Below, piece by piece: positions 51,692-61,136 of a stretch of 64,000 nt of DNA. The position numbers and the translations under genes are program-made. The first letter of the stretch is position 1. Each line of letters begins with the position of its first letter. The notes beneath the pieces were generated by a model that was not told the origin of the DNA, ran no database searches, and saw nothing but the letters and a program-made list of their open reading frames with translations. This DNA is from Roseovarius sp. S88 (GTDB lineage Bacteria; Pseudomonadota; Alphaproteobacteria; Rhodobacterales; Rhodobacteraceae): assembly GCF_037023735.1 (NCBI RefSeq), contig NZ_CP146069.1, forward strand, positions 3,079,501-3,143,500, given 5' to 3'.

Positions 51692-51720
51692 TATCTAGAC
51701 CTCATCCGGGCAAATGCCAA
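51692..51720 (-). promoter_or_regulatory. Probable promoter of rplJL-rpoBC
   Basis: On the minus strand TTGGCA (51715-51720) is 17 bp from TAGATA (51692-51697). The expected transcript start near 51685 leaves a leader of about 228 nt that contains the rplJ structure. The rest of the 677-bp rplJ-rplA gap (51721-52080) shows nothing I can name. Confidence 0.72.
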
Positions 51721-52080
51721 GCCCCTTTTAAACAAGGCTCAAAACTGGCCACAAAGAGCCGCTCAAACCGGTTTTTTGAGGGGATTGATATTCAGGAACG
51801 CTGAGTTTTACGCAAGGTCTGCTGTGAGCCCGTGTTGCACGTTAATCAGCAGAGGCGCGGGATGGCCAGACCGCGGGATGGCGACCTTTTACAAATTCTG
51901 AACACTTTATGTCAGCCAAGTCTGCATGTCCTTGGATCGGCGCGCTTACGTGAGCCAATCGCCAGCCCGATGGGGCGGTCTGGCGATCGCGCGGCGGCGC
52001 TACGCGCCTTGATTCCGCGCGAGGGTGTTCAATGGCAGCTAAGTCCCACAAACCCAACAAACAACCCCTTCCACGAAAAC

Positions 52081-52107
52081 AAAAGGGGCCTCCCTTAGGA
52101 AGCCCCC
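52081..52107 (-). terminator. Rho-independent terminator of rplKA
   Basis: A nine-pair stem (GGGGCTTCC at 52098-52106 with its partner at 52085-52093; one wobble pair, loop TAAG) is followed by TTTTGTTTT on the minus strand. It is 28 bp past the rplA stop. Confidence 0.88.
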
Positions 52108-52134
52108 GAATTTGCGTGTCACTTCGGCGTCAGC

Positions 52135-52833
52135 TTACTCGCCAAGAGCACCTGCCACATCAATGCTCACGCCCGGCCCCATGGTCGAGCTCAGCGCGAT
52201 CTTTTTCATATAGGCCCCTTTGGCGCCAGATGGCTTTGCTTTTTGCACGGCCTCAACAAAGGCACGCACGTTTTCAACCAGCTTGCCTTCGTCAAACGAC
52301 GCCTTGCCAATCCCGGCATGCACAACGCCAGCTTTTTCGGCTTTGAACTGTACTTCGCCGCCCTTGGCCGCTTTCACGGCATCGGCCACATCCATGGTCA
52401 CCGTGCCCACTTTGGGGTTCGGCATCAGGTTGCGCGGGCCAAGCACCTTACCCAGACGACCCACGATGGGCATCATGTCTGGTGTGGCAATGCAGCGATC
52501 AAACTCGATCGTGCCGCCTTGCACTGTCTCCATCAGGTCCTCGGCACCCACGATGTCTGCACCAGCGGCCTGTGCCTCTTCGGCCTTGGGGCCACGAGCG
52601 AAAACCGCCACGCGCACGTCTTTGCCTGTGCCATTGGGAAGGCCAACCACACCGCGCACCATTTGATCCGCGTGACGTGGGTCAACCCCAAGGTTCACAG
52701 CAATCTCGACGGTTTCGTCGAACTTTGCATTGGCATTGCCTTTGACCAGCGCCACCGCCTCTTCGATGGTGACGTTCTCTTTGCCCGCGAACGCCTCGCG
52801 CGCCGCTTTTGTGCGTTTTCCAAGCTTTGCCAT
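52135..52833 (-). CDS. rplA: Ribosomal protein L1
   Basis: The 232-residue L1 starts [15 protein letters not shown] and has the family centre [24 protein letters not shown]1 forms the mobile L1 stalk that releases E-site tRNA and represses rplKA mRNA in E. coli. It begins one base after the rplK stop, so the two are coupled, and the unit ends at a terminator. Confidence 0.98.
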   Translation of the reverse strand: MAKLGKRTKAAREAFAGKENVTIEEAVALVKGNANAKFDETVEIAVNLGVDPRHADQMVRGVVGLPNGTGKDVRVAVFARGPKAEEAQAAGADIVGAEDLMETVQGGTIEFDRCIATPDMMPIVGRLGKVLGPRNLMPNPKVGTVTMDVADAVKAAKGGEVQFKAEKAGVVHAGIGKASFDEGKLVENVRAFVEAVQKAKPSGAKGAYMKKIALSSTMGPGVSIDVAGALGE

Positions 52834-52834
52834 C

Positions 52835-53260
52835 TTACTTCACCTCAATGCCCATGGAGCGTGCAGAACCGGCAATGATCTTCATCGCGGCTTCGACGTC
52901 ATTTGCGTTCAGGTCTTTCCACTTGGCTTCCGCAATTTCTCGCAGCTGCTTGGCCGAGACCGAGGCGACAGTTTCACGACCGGGCGTGTTTGCACCGGAT
53001 TTCAACTTGGCCGCTTTTTTCAGGTAGTAAGACGCAGGTGGCGTCTTGATGTCCATTTCAAAGGACTTGTCCTGATAATAGGTGATCACGGTGGGGCACG
53101 GCGCACCGGGCTCCATGTCCTGCGTCTTGGCGTTGAACGCCTTGCAGAATTCCATGATATTGATGCCGCGCTGACCCAACGCCGGACCAACCGGCGGGGA
53201 TGGGTTCGCTTGCCCGGCAGGCACCTGAAGCTTCATGGTGCCAGCAAGTTTCTTGGCCAT
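52835..53260 (-). CDS. rplK: Ribosomal protein L11
   Basis: The protein of 141 residues starts [43 protein letters not shown] and ends in the rRNA-binding domain with [28 protein letters not shown]. It forms the GTPase-associated centre. The ATG at 53260 has GGAG upstream. A long in-frame extension in the 5' direction is non-coding. Confidence 0.98.
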   Translation of the reverse strand: MAKKLAGTMKLQVPAGQANPSPPVGPALGQRGINIMEFCKAFNAKTQDMEPGAPCPTVITYYQDKSFEMDIKTPPASYYLKKAAKLKSGANTPGRETVASVSAKQLREIAEAKWKDLNANDVEAAMKIIAGSARSMGIEVK

Positions 53261-53382
53261 GGGCCATCTCCTTTTCAAACAGCCTCGGGACGCGCCCCTT
53301 AGCCTATGTTGATGTGGTCTGGTCCGTGCATCGCGATGCCCTCGCCTCCCACATGGGGGTCTTTCTTCAAAGACTGACGCGC

Positions 53383-53411
53383 GCACTACACGGCGCACGC
53401 GTCTTTGACAA
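53383..53411 (-). promoter_or_regulatory. Possible promoter of rplKA
   Basis: On the minus strand TTGTCA (53406-53411) is 17 bp from TAGTGC (53383-53388), 123 bp upstream of rplK. It lies after the DUF3179 gene stop and would be needed because nusG ends in a terminator. The -10 match is only moderate. Confidence 0.5.
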
Positions 53412-53439
53412 GACCGTTTGACCAAAAGTCATGGAAAGC

Positions 53440-54825
53440 CTAACCGTTCCAGAGCGCAGTCTCAGGGTGGAACTGTGACCAAGCAAACCAAAAGGCTTGA
53501 TGACTGCCAAGGTCAGCGCCATTCGCATCAACCGCCTTGATCCCACCGCCATCAAGCGTCAGGTGCACATTCTCCACGGTTATGTCCTGGCCACCCTGAA
53601 GCGCCACCATCGCCTTGCTGCGCTGGAACGCCACGGGCTTACCGGAAGCGGTGACAATGCCGATGACATCCTCATGCACCGGCAGGCGTGGGTCGACATC
53701 GCCTACCGGGAAAATCGGGCCATTGGCATCGCGTCCATTGCGGAAATCAAAATCCCGGCCAAGGGCAAGCTCTTCTACCAACACGGTTGTCTCTGGATGT
53801 GCTTTTTTCCATGTGCCCCAGTCAGAGGTCACGACACCTGCTTGTTCCAATTTCACACCCTTTTTGGCCAAGGGCCCTGTCACAGCGTGGCCAAGAAACG
53901 TGTCAAACACCGAATGCGTACGCACGTCATACATCACCTTGTTGGATCGGATCAAAAGCCCCGACGTGCGAAGGATCGGACGTTCCACACCATCCGGAAC
54001 CTCGTCTGTGAAATAAGCCTGCGCGGCACCGCAAAGCGTGCAATAGGGAATCCCAAGATCACGCCCGCCCAGCGTATCATTCACCATCTCGCGCACTTCC
54101 ATGATCCGACGCGGATAGGCGCGTGCCTCGCCATTCACAACCACGCCAAAAACAATATCGCTGTCCTTGAGCCAGGTGGCCTCTGCCGCGCTGCTGATCT
54201 CCGGGTTATCCGCGGCCGGAATGCAGTTGCACTGCTCATCGGTGGCGTCATAGGCGCGGTCATCAATCAGCACGCCGCCCCAGGACACCATCCGCCAGTC
54301 AATATCGCCTTCGACAAAAATCTTGTCCCAGCCGGGAATAATCCCAGTGAAAATGGCCCGTTTTGCACTCAGGTAATTCGGCGGCGCAGGCACATCCCAC
54401 GCAATCAGGTGATCGGTGATAACGCCCCAATGGTTTTCAGTGGGCATATCAATTTCAAGCAATGTCGCTGCTGCATTTGCAAGCTGCACATTGAGCGCTT
54501 GTCCGGGGGCAAAGCGCATCAGGTCGCTGATGGGCCAGGCAAGGCGCGGGTCTTTTGAAGCAGCCAACGTGCGCAAGGCCACTTCCTGATCCGTGCCCCA
54601 TGTCGACCCTTCGATACTGTCGACAAACGCCATCTTCGCGGCGGCCTTCAGGTCCGCCGACAAGTCACCATCCGGAATGGCAGGCGGCTGACCAAATTGC
54701 TCAACCCCATAGTCCGGCAGCGCGGCTGGCTGTTCGGCACGCACCGCTGTGGACCAGAGAGCGAAGAGCATCATCAGCGACGCAAGGATCAAGAGACGCG
54801 GCGTTGAGCCAAATGCAGTTGCCAT
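53440..54825 (-). CDS. DUF3179 family exported protein
   Basis: The protein of 461 residues has a signal peptide (LLILASLMMLFALWSTAVRA, cleavage before EQPAALPDYG) and the DUF3179 body: VVVNGEARAYPRRIMEVREMVNDTLGG, IPYCTLCGAAQAYF, SGLLIRSNKVMYD, and FWFAWSQFHPET. The Cys-rich CTLCG and CNC motifs may bind a metal or haem; function is unknown. The ATG at 54825 has AAAGG seven bases upstream. It lies between nusG and rplK on the same strand, normally adjacent genes, and is separated from nusG by a terminator. Confidence 0.85.
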   Translation of the reverse strand: MATAFGSTPRLLILASLMMLFALWSTAVRAEQPAALPDYGVEQFGQPPAIPDGDLSADLKAAAKMAFVDSIEGSTWGTDQEVALRTLAASKDPRLAWPISDLMRFAPGQALNVQLANAAATLLEIDMPTENHWGVITDHLIAWDVPAPPNYLSAKRAIFTGIIPGWDKIFVEGDIDWRMVSWGGVLIDDRAYDATDEQCNCIPAADNPEISSAAEATWLKDSDIVFGVVVNGEARAYPRRIMEVREMVNDTLGGRDLGIPYCTLCGAAQAYFTDEVPDGVERPILRTSGLLIRSNKVMYDVRTHSVFDTFLGHAVTGPLAKKGVKLEQAGVVTSDWGTWKKAHPETTVLVEELALGRDFDFRNGRDANGPIFPVGDVDPRLPVHEDVIGIVTASGKPVAFQRSKAMVALQGGQDITVENVHLTLDGGGIKAVDANGADLGSHQAFWFAWSQFHPETALWNG

Positions 54826-55057
54826 CAAAGGACCTTTCATGTGCACATTCCAAGTGCACCCAAAGATGACGGTTCCGGGCAAGATGGCTAATCACGATTG
54901 CATCAGCACTTAGTGAACAGGTCCTGAACACACCGTTCACGAACATTCGCCGAACTGTGCAACACCGTGCGTCCGCCTTCTGCGGCAAGCTCAAATTTTG
55001 GGAACCTGTTGCACACACCGTAGAGCAGACGCCACGGTGCATTAATCTACAAGCTTT

Positions 55058-55106
55058 ACCGATATCGCACCGACGCAATACCGACATGATACCGATGCAA
55101 TACCGA
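55058..55106. repeat. Five ACCGA words at exact 11-bp spacing
   Basis: ACCGA starts at 55058, 55069, 55080, 55091 and 55102, each exactly 11 bp from the last. The last three are ATACCGA. Between them are six-base spacers, two of which are close (CGCAAT, TGCAAT). The array is in the 423-bp gap between nusG and the DUF3179 gene, about 235-280 bp upstream of the latter. The period is not a multiple of three, so it is not coding. Confidence 0.8.
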
Positions 55107-55181
55107 AGCTCAAATCCCCGCAAATTTAGGGCGTTAACCTTTGAGTCGCCAAACATGCAGGAGTCACCATTAGAGTGGAGC

Positions 55182-55212
55182 AAAAAGAAAACCCCGGCCA
55201 AAAGCCAGGGTT
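55182..55212 (-). terminator. Rho-independent terminator after nusG
   Basis: On the minus strand a seven-pair stem (CCCTGGC with GCCGGGG, one wobble) with a TTTT loop is followed by TTTTCTTTTTG. It is 37 bp past the nusG stop and closes the secE-nusG unit. Confidence 0.82.
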
Positions 55213-55248
55213 CCAATTTTCGTCCAGAACTGAGAGCTAATCCTCGGG

Positions 55249-55782
55249 TCAGGTTTGCTTCGTCACCTGCGTGTATTCCAATTCTACCGGCGTCTCACGA
55301 CCAAAGATCGAGACCGTCACCTTGAGGCGCTGATTGTCCTCGTCGACTTCCTCGACCATGCCATCGAAATCCTCGAACGGACCATCGTTGACCTTGACCT
55401 TCTCACCAACCTCAAAGCTGATCAGAAGCTTCGGCGCCTCGGCCCCCTCTTCCACACGGCCCAGGATCCCCTGCACTTCCGCATCGCGCATCGGCATCGG
55501 ACGGCCTTGTGGTCCAAGGAACCCGGTGACTTTGTTGATTGAGTTCACCAGGTGATAGCCCTGGTCCGACATTTCCATATGCACCAGCACGTAGCCCGGC
55601 ATGAACCGCCGCTCGGTCGTGACCTTCTTGCCGCGCCGCACCTCGATCACCTCTTCGGTCGGCACGAGCACTTCGTCGATCTCGTCCTCAAGGCCCTGAT
55701 CGGCCACGGATTGACGGATTTGCTCTGCGATTTTCTTCTCGAAATTCGAGAGAACGCTCACTGAGTACCACCGTTTCGCCAT
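55249..55782 (-). CDS. nusG: Transcription antitermination/elongation factor NusG
   Basis: The protein of 177 residues has the NGN domain (MAKRWYSVSVLSNFEKKIAEQIR, RRFMPGYVLVHMEMSDQGYHLVNSINKVTGFLG) and the C-terminal KOW domain (VGEKVKVNDGPFEDFDGMVEEVDEDNQRLKVTVSIFGRETPVELEY). NusG binds RNA polymerase and, through the KOW domain, Rho or S10. The start MAKRW at 55782 matches relatives; the ribosome-binding site is weak (GGGG). It follows secE by 189 bp that include a hairpin. Confidence 0.97.
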   Translation of the reverse strand: MAKRWYSVSVLSNFEKKIAEQIRQSVADQGLEDEIDEVLVPTEEVIEVRRGKKVTTERRFMPGYVLVHMEMSDQGYHLVNSINKVTGFLGPQGRPMPMRDAEVQGILGRVEEGAEAPKLLISFEVGEKVKVNDGPFEDFDGMVEEVDEDNQRLKVTVSIFGRETPVELEYTQVTKQT

Positions 55783-55871
55783 GCTGGACCCCACATCTGC
55801 TGTTATCGGCACTTGGCCGGAATTCTCTGTTCTTTCAGGCTTTTGGCCCGAACCACCCCGATAAAACAAAT

Positions 55872-55901
55872 CAGCGCGCGGGCTCGAATCGCCGCGCGCT
55901 G
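55872..55901 (-). terminator. GC-rich hairpin between secE and nusG
   Basis: A ten-pair stem (CAGCGCGCGG at 55892-55901 with CCGCGCGCTG at 55872-55881, ten-base loop) is followed on the minus strand by ATTTGTTTTATC. It could terminate or attenuate before nusG. The interrupted U-tract makes it weaker than the one after nusG. Confidence 0.55.
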
Positions 55902-55971
55902 TATCGGAATGATGGCTGGATTACCGCTCTTCGCCCTTCTTTTCAAGGCCGCAGAAAGGGATTTTTGCGCT

Positions 55972-56169
55972 TTAGCCGAAGAGCCCCAAAAGCCCCTCAA
56001 GTCCGCTGCGGATCAAAAGGTCAACCAAAGCAAAAAATACGGCAGTCAGAGCGGCCATAATAAACACCATGATCGTTGTCAGCAAAACTTCGCGCCGGGT
56101 TGGCCAAACAACTTTGGCAACTTCCGCACGAACTTGCTGAATGAACTGAAGCGGGTTGGTGATGGCCAT
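55972..56169 (-). CDS. secE: Preprotein translocase subunit SecE
   Basis: The protein of 65 residues has the amphipathic helix NPLQFIQQVRAEVAKVVWPTRREVLLTT and one membrane segment (IMVFIMAALTAVFFALVDLLI). It is the minimal single-TM SecE that clamps SecY. The ATG at 56169 is preferred by comparison. A GTG at 56178 would add three residues, and no clear ribosome-binding site decides between them. Confidence 0.95.
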   Translation of the reverse strand: MAITNPLQFIQQVRAEVAKVVWPTRREVLLTTIMVFIMAALTAVFFALVDLLIRSGLEGLLGLFG

Positions 56170-56239
56170 GGGATCCACTGTACAAAAGGGTCGACGTTCA
56201 GAGGGACATACGTTGCACTCAAAATGAATTCAAGAGCAG

Positions 56240-56272
56240 AGAGCCACCCCGGTCCTTCACCGCGGTGGCTCT
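56240..56272. terminator. Hairpin between the 56.3-kb gene and secE
   Basis: A nine-pair stem AGAGCCACC/GGTGGCTCT is extended by a CGGT/ACCG inner pair. It is 17 bp past the preceding gene's stop and 70 bp before secE. There is no clear U-tract on the minus strand, so it is a partial terminator or processing signal. Confidence 0.55.
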
Positions 56273-56289
56273 GTTGCCAATATACCGGG

Positions 56290-57201
56290 CTAGACGTCCT
56301 GAGCCTGTTCAGACAGCCGGTCAAACGGATCGGGCCGATCGTCTTCCTTTTCCAACTCTGCCAGATCCGGCAGGGTCAACCGCTCTGCGATGGCCTCAGG
56401 AAGACGCGCCACTTTGGTGTTATACTGCTCGACAAGCTGTGTTGCCTTCGTGAAATACTGTTCTGCTTTTTTCGGTTTGCGCTTCTTGAATCGCAACCAC
56501 CGTGCCAGAAGAATTTCGGTGAATCGTTCATGCCCAAGAGACAGGTAGGTGATGACAAAGACCATCAGCACGGTCAGCGTCACACCCAGCACCAACCAAG
56601 GGCGCAGAAATACAATCAACGCTGCTGTGATCAGCAGAACATGCTTGGGTTTGATTTTACTGGCATGTGCCTTGAGCGTGCTGGCATGGGTCTTGATCAC
56701 AGGCCAAATGTCACTTTTGAAGCTTTTGAGGCGTTTTAGACGGTCCGTTTGGTCTTTCTTAACCACTTCCGCGATATCTTCCTGCATGATGACATCTTCG
56801 GGTGCAGGCTCCAGAACATCGCGCGACAAAAGCTCGACCTCGTCATCAACAATGGTTTCAACAAGGTCTTCTGCGACCTCCATGTCCAGCATTTTGCGAC
56901 GCGGACGCAAAGCCGGCATACTGGGAACGAGATTGGAAATGTCGAGCTTGGTGAGCTTTGCGTTTTCCGTAGGCTCTGACTCTGCACGAACAGGGTCCGC
57001 CTCTGGCGGCGTCAGTTCCGGCAGGCGCTGCTGACGCTCCTCGCGCTTCTGATCAAGCAGCATGGATTTGATCATCGCAGTCATCTGCGGAGAGTTCGGA
57101 TCTTCAATTGTAGGGGTTTCCATAAGCATTTTACCACGCGACGACCGACGCTTCGCGGCGCGCGGATGCTCCATAGGCATTGACCCTGCGGTATCCGTCA
57201 T
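56290..57201 (-). CDS. Two-TM membrane protein of unknown function
   Basis: The protein of about 303 residues has a long acidic, low-complexity N-terminal part (to about residue 180: many Glu, Asp, Pro). A basic stretch follows (DRLKRLKSFKSDIWPVIKTHASTLKAHASKIKPKH), then two membrane segments (VLLITAALIVFLRPWLVLGVTLTVLMVFVITYLSL) and a charged tail. It is not recognised. It could be a membrane-tethered scaffold, with the acidic domain in the cytoplasm. The ATG at 57201 (MTDTAGSM) has GAGGG ten bases upstream; an earlier ATG at 57270 is possible. It lies between tRNA-Trp and secE. Confidence 0.75.
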   Translation of the reverse strand: MTDTAGSMPMEHPRAAKRRSSRGKMLMETPTIEDPNSPQMTAMIKSMLLDQKREERQQRLPELTPPEADPVRAESEPTENAKLTKLDISNLVPSMPALRPRRKMLDMEVAEDLVETIVDDEVELLSRDVLEPAPEDVIMQEDIAEVVKKDQTDRLKRLKSFKSDIWPVIKTHASTLKAHASKIKPKHVLLITAALIVFLRPWLVLGVTLTVLMVFVITYLSLGHERFTEILLARWLRFKKRKPKKAEQYFTKATQLVEQYNTKVARLPEAIAERLTLPDLAELEKEDDRPDPFDRLSEQAQDV

Positions 57202-57440
57202 AGCAGCACTACCCTCACCACCCACGGTGTCTTGTTTCACGCCCCCACGTGATTGCCCCACGTCTCGCACGCGAGTCGTCAGACTAAGGCAAGGTATGTC
57301 GGGAATTTGGCCATATCATGGCAGCTACCGGGCGGAATTGTGACCATAGCATGCAATTCAAAAGCCTCTGGCAAAGCAGAACGAAGCGCCACAGGGACAC
57401 ATTTCTGCAATTAAGTAGTTGAAAGGATTTAATTTTAAAG

Positions 57441-57516
57441 TGGCAGGGGCAGCAGGGTTCGAACCCGCGACCTACGGTTTTGGAGACCGTCGCTCTACCA
57501 GCTGAGCTATACCCCT
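57441..57516 (-). tRNA. trnW: tRNA-Trp (anticodon CCA)
   Basis: The minus strand folds as a full cloverleaf of 76 nt with encoded 3' CCA (57441-57443): acceptor AGGGGTA with TGCCCCT, D-arm AGCTCAGCTGGTAGAGC, anticodon loop CTCCAAA, and T-arm GGGTTCGAACCC. The place upstream of secE and downstream of tuf is usual in bacteria. Confidence 0.97.
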
Positions 57517-57529
57517 AAGGCCAAGGCTC

Positions 57530-57558
57530 GAATTACGTCACCTACGGCTGGGAATCAA
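57530..57558 (-). promoter_or_regulatory. Probable promoter of tRNA-Trp and the secE unit
   Basis: On the minus strand TTGATT (57553-57558) is 17 bp from TAATTC (57530-57535), placing the start about 6-8 nt before the tRNA at 57516. Confidence 0.65.
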
Positions 57559-57618
57559 GTCACATTGGCCCGCAATCGGAAATTTACCATTGGCTGCCTC
57601 AATCGCGGCCCGATCGTG

Positions 57619-57999
57619 TCAGATGACCGCGAAAGCCATCATGCCAAGCCCTACAAACCCTGCCGTAAAAATGACGGACCGAATATAAGGAACGCCGGCC
57701 ACATAGGCCGCAATATATGCCAGCCTTGCCAGAACAAAGAGCATCGCGCCCTGTTCGGCAAGCTCAAGATCAACGCCACCCAAGATCAGCGCAAGCAGGC
57801 CAAGAACCACGAAAACCGGCAACGATTCCGAGAAATTCTTAGCGGACTTTAAAGCGCGCGCATGGAATTTTCCGGGCTCCGGCAGGCTGTCCCGAGGTCC
57901 CATATATGCCGTAGGCCCGACACGCAGCATCAGAAAACTTCCTGCCCCAAACACGTTCATCAGATACAAGGCCAGTCCGGCCAAAATCCAGAAAACCAT
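57619..57999 (-). CDS. MAPEG-family membrane protein
   Basis: The protein of 126 residues has four predicted membrane segments (FWILAGLALYLMNVFGAGSFLML, SLPVFVVLGLLALILGG, AMLFVLARLAYIAAYVAG, VIFTAGFVGLGMMAFAV) and the MAPEG-like RALKSAKNFSESLPVFV and LARLAYIAAYVAGVPYIRS segments. The family covers glutathione-dependent membrane enzymes; no activity can be assigned. The ATG at 57999 has AAGGA eight bases upstream. It is divergent from the regulator at 58075, which may control it. Confidence 0.85.
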   Translation of the reverse strand: MVFWILAGLALYLMNVFGAGSFLMLRVGPTAYMGPRDSLPEPGKFHARALKSAKNFSESLPVFVVLGLLALILGGVDLELAEQGAMLFVLARLAYIAAYVAGVPYIRSVIFTAGFVGLGMMAFAVI

Positions 58000-58074
58000 A
58001 TTCCATTCCTTCTTTATTGTGCGATTTGGAGGTAAGAAGAATAAGGAATAGCTACAATTCCTTAGGAGGGAATG

Positions 58075-58860
58075 ATGGCGATACAAAATGAATTCGGTTT
58101 GACGCTCAGAGGGATCCGAAATGCGTTGGGCTTGAGCCAACTCGCACTTGCACACCGCCTTGGCAGCACCCAGCGACACATCTCTTTTCTCGAAACCGGC
58201 CGATCGCGCGCCACACCAGAGTTTTTGCAACGTATTGCCGTTGAGTTAAACCTCTCAACAGCGCAGCGCAGCGCGTTGTTTGAGGCCTCGGGCTTGCGCA
58301 ACCCATTTCCCGAACGCCAGCTTACAGATACCGAGATCACGCAAGCCCTGGACACGATTGAGCGACGCATTCTGCAAAACTGGCCCTTTCCGGCCTTTGC
58401 ATTGGATAAAGATTGGACAATCCTGCGGGCCAATCCAAGCGCTACCGCGATGTTTGCGATGTTCGGGATCGATTTGTCGCAAGCAAACCAAAGCCTCCTG
58501 ACCATGGTTTTATCGCCGGGTTTCCGGACCGCTATTCTAAATTGGGAAGAGGTCAGTCCGGGCTTTTACTTTCGTCTTATGGCAGCGGCGGAACGCGATA
58601 GGACGGTCCGTGTTGCATTTGAAGCCGCGCGTGCGTCGGGCCTGTTTGACGATGTGCCGCGCCACATCACGGGTGGCAGTTCAAACCCTGTGATGAGCTG
58701 TGCAGAGATGGGTCTCCCTGATGGCACCCGTCTCAGAATGACGCCGTTTATCGGATCGCTTTCCACGCTGCAGGACGTGCGTCTAGAACGGATTGAAATC
58801 GAGCTGATGGTTCCGCTTGATGATGTGACAGAAACTAAACTCACGTCCATGTTTGCTTGA
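58075..58860 (+). CDS. XRE-family regulator with MmyB-like ligand domain
   Basis: The protein of 261 residues has an N-terminal HTH (LRGIRNALGLSQLALAHRLGSTQRHISFLETGRSRATPEFLQRIAVEL). A C-terminal PAS-like MmyB domain follows (FPAFALDKDWTILRANPSATAMFAMFG, then NWEEVSPGFYFRLMAAAERD, and DGTRLRMTPFIGSL). Such proteins usually act on a neighbouring gene, here the divergent MAPEG gene. The ATG at 58075 is preferred because GGAGG is five bases away; an ATG at 58072 is too close. Confidence 0.87.
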   Translation: MAIQNEFGLTLRGIRNALGLSQLALAHRLGSTQRHISFLETGRSRATPEFLQRIAVELNLSTAQRSALFEASGLRNPFPERQLTDTEITQALDTIERRILQNWPFPAFALDKDWTILRANPSATAMFAMFGIDLSQANQSLLTMVLSPGFRTAILNWEEVSPGFYFRLMAAAERDRTVRVAFEAARASGLFDDVPRHITGGSSNPVMSCAEMGLPDGTRLRMTPFIGSLSTLQDVRLERIEIELMVPLDDVTETKLTSMFA

Positions 58861-58905
58861 CATCGCAAATGGGCACATTTGGCGCTTAGGACCGCGCATC
58901 TTCAA

Positions 58906-58932
58906 CAAAAAGGGCGCCCGATTGGGCACCCT
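58906..58932 (-). terminator. Rho-independent terminator after tuf2
   Basis: On the minus strand an eight-pair stem (GGGTGCCC at 58924-58931 with GGGCGCCC at 58912-58919; loop AATC) is followed by TTTTTG. It is 22 bp past the tuf2 stop. A different hairpin from the one after tuf1, so the identity of the two genes does not extend downstream. Confidence 0.85.
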
Positions 58933-58954
58933 TCTGGTCTCATATGTGTCTATC

Positions 58955-60130
<1,176 letters not shown>

Positions 60131-60190
60131 CTCTCTTAGGCGCCCTATCCGTTTGGGGGGCCAGAAACGGCCCGTTTTCTACTCCGCGCG

Positions 60191-60219
60191 CATCTATTGT
60201 GTCACGGCGGGAAAATCAA
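60191..60219 (-). promoter_or_regulatory. Probable promoter of tuf2
   Basis: On the minus strand TTGATT (60214-60219) is 17 bp from TAGATG (60191-60196), about 60 bp upstream of the tuf2 ATG. Confidence 0.6.
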
Positions 60220-60282
60220 GCGGTTCGTGATCTTGTGGGGAGTCTGAGCATTCTGAAAGCCCAAGTTTTTTGGATGCGGAGC

Positions 60283-60987
60283 CTATTCCACAGCCTCAGA
60301 GGCATCCGCAGCTTCGATGTCACTGGATGGGTCGGCATTTTCAACCGCAGTTTCAGCCGCCTTCTGCGCCTCGCTCTTCTCGGCCTCTTCGCCCGCGAGC
60401 CATCGCTCTATCAGCCTGCCCTGCGGTTTCTCTTTGGCCGGCACACCATCATCTTCAAACCACCCTTCCTGATTATTTTGCTCGACCAGCCAATTTTGGA
60501 TCAATTTAGAGGCATTTTGCGTCAGGTTCTTCATCTGCGTCTCTTTGGACTGAGTCAAACCTGAGCTGATCAGTGTTTTCCCGGAGATAGACTCAACAAT
60601 AGTAATGGTTTCCGGCTTTTCATTGAGCTTGGTTTCTTTTTCGTCATCCCAAGCCGTCACCTTGAGAATCAACGCTGATTTCGGCGCAGCTACAAGCGGA
60701 ATACCAGGAATGGCAAGCACGTAGCCCTCGACACTGATACCCAAATGGTACAGCCGTGTGCCCTCATAGCGACCAAAGCGTTCATCAATCGCAAGCTTCA
60801 TGGCGTCGGTCCATTCTTCCTTCGTGGCCTCACGAGAGACTGGACCTTTGGTAAGGTTCGGCGCGACAACAACATTGTGCCCCAAGTGGAAGTTGCCCAG
60901 ATAAGCCGGCTTCTTCTCCAGGTCTTTGACGTTTGTGCACGCGGCAAACGCCAAGCTCATAAACATCAGCATTACTCCGCGCAGCAT
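60283..60987 (-). CDS. Putative lipoprotein of unknown function
   Basis: The 234-residue protein has a short lipoprotein-like signal (MLRGVMLMFMSLAFAAC, Cys 17; FAAC is not an ideal lipobox). The body is alpha/beta and contains VVVAPNLTKGPVSREATKEEWTDAMKLAIDERFGRYEG and YHLGISVEGYVLAIPGIPLVAAPKSALILKVTAWDD. An acidic Glu/Ala-rich tail of about 40 residues follows. It is not recognised beyond resemblance to roseobacter periplasmic proteins. It is 152 bp upstream of tuf2 on the same strand. Confidence 0.75.
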   Translation of the reverse strand: MLRGVMLMFMSLAFAACTNVKDLEKKPAYLGNFHLGHNVVVAPNLTKGPVSREATKEEWTDAMKLAIDERFGRYEGTRLYHLGISVEGYVLAIPGIPLVAAPKSALILKVTAWDDEKETKLNEKPETITIVESISGKTLISSGLTQSKETQMKNLTQNASKLIQNWLVEQNNQEGWFEDDGVPAKEKPQGRLIERWLAGEEAEKSEAQKAAETAVENADPSSDIEAADASEAVE

Positions 60988-61136
60988 CGCTTGCGTCCCC
61001 TTCCCAAGAAAACCTCTCTTGTGTGGTTACCCTAGGGACCGGCCTCGTGCAATCGAGGGCCTTTCGTCGCAGCGCCCGGAATTGCCGGAAAGTCACGGTC
61101 GACCTATATTGAGAGGCAGACAAGGGAGAGGGTCTG

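Noticed and set aside
51721..52080. A gene or second promoter in the long rplJ-rplA gap
   Set aside because: Only short frames without family resemblance were seen; nothing beyond the leader, the promoter at 51692-51720 and the rplA terminator can be supported.
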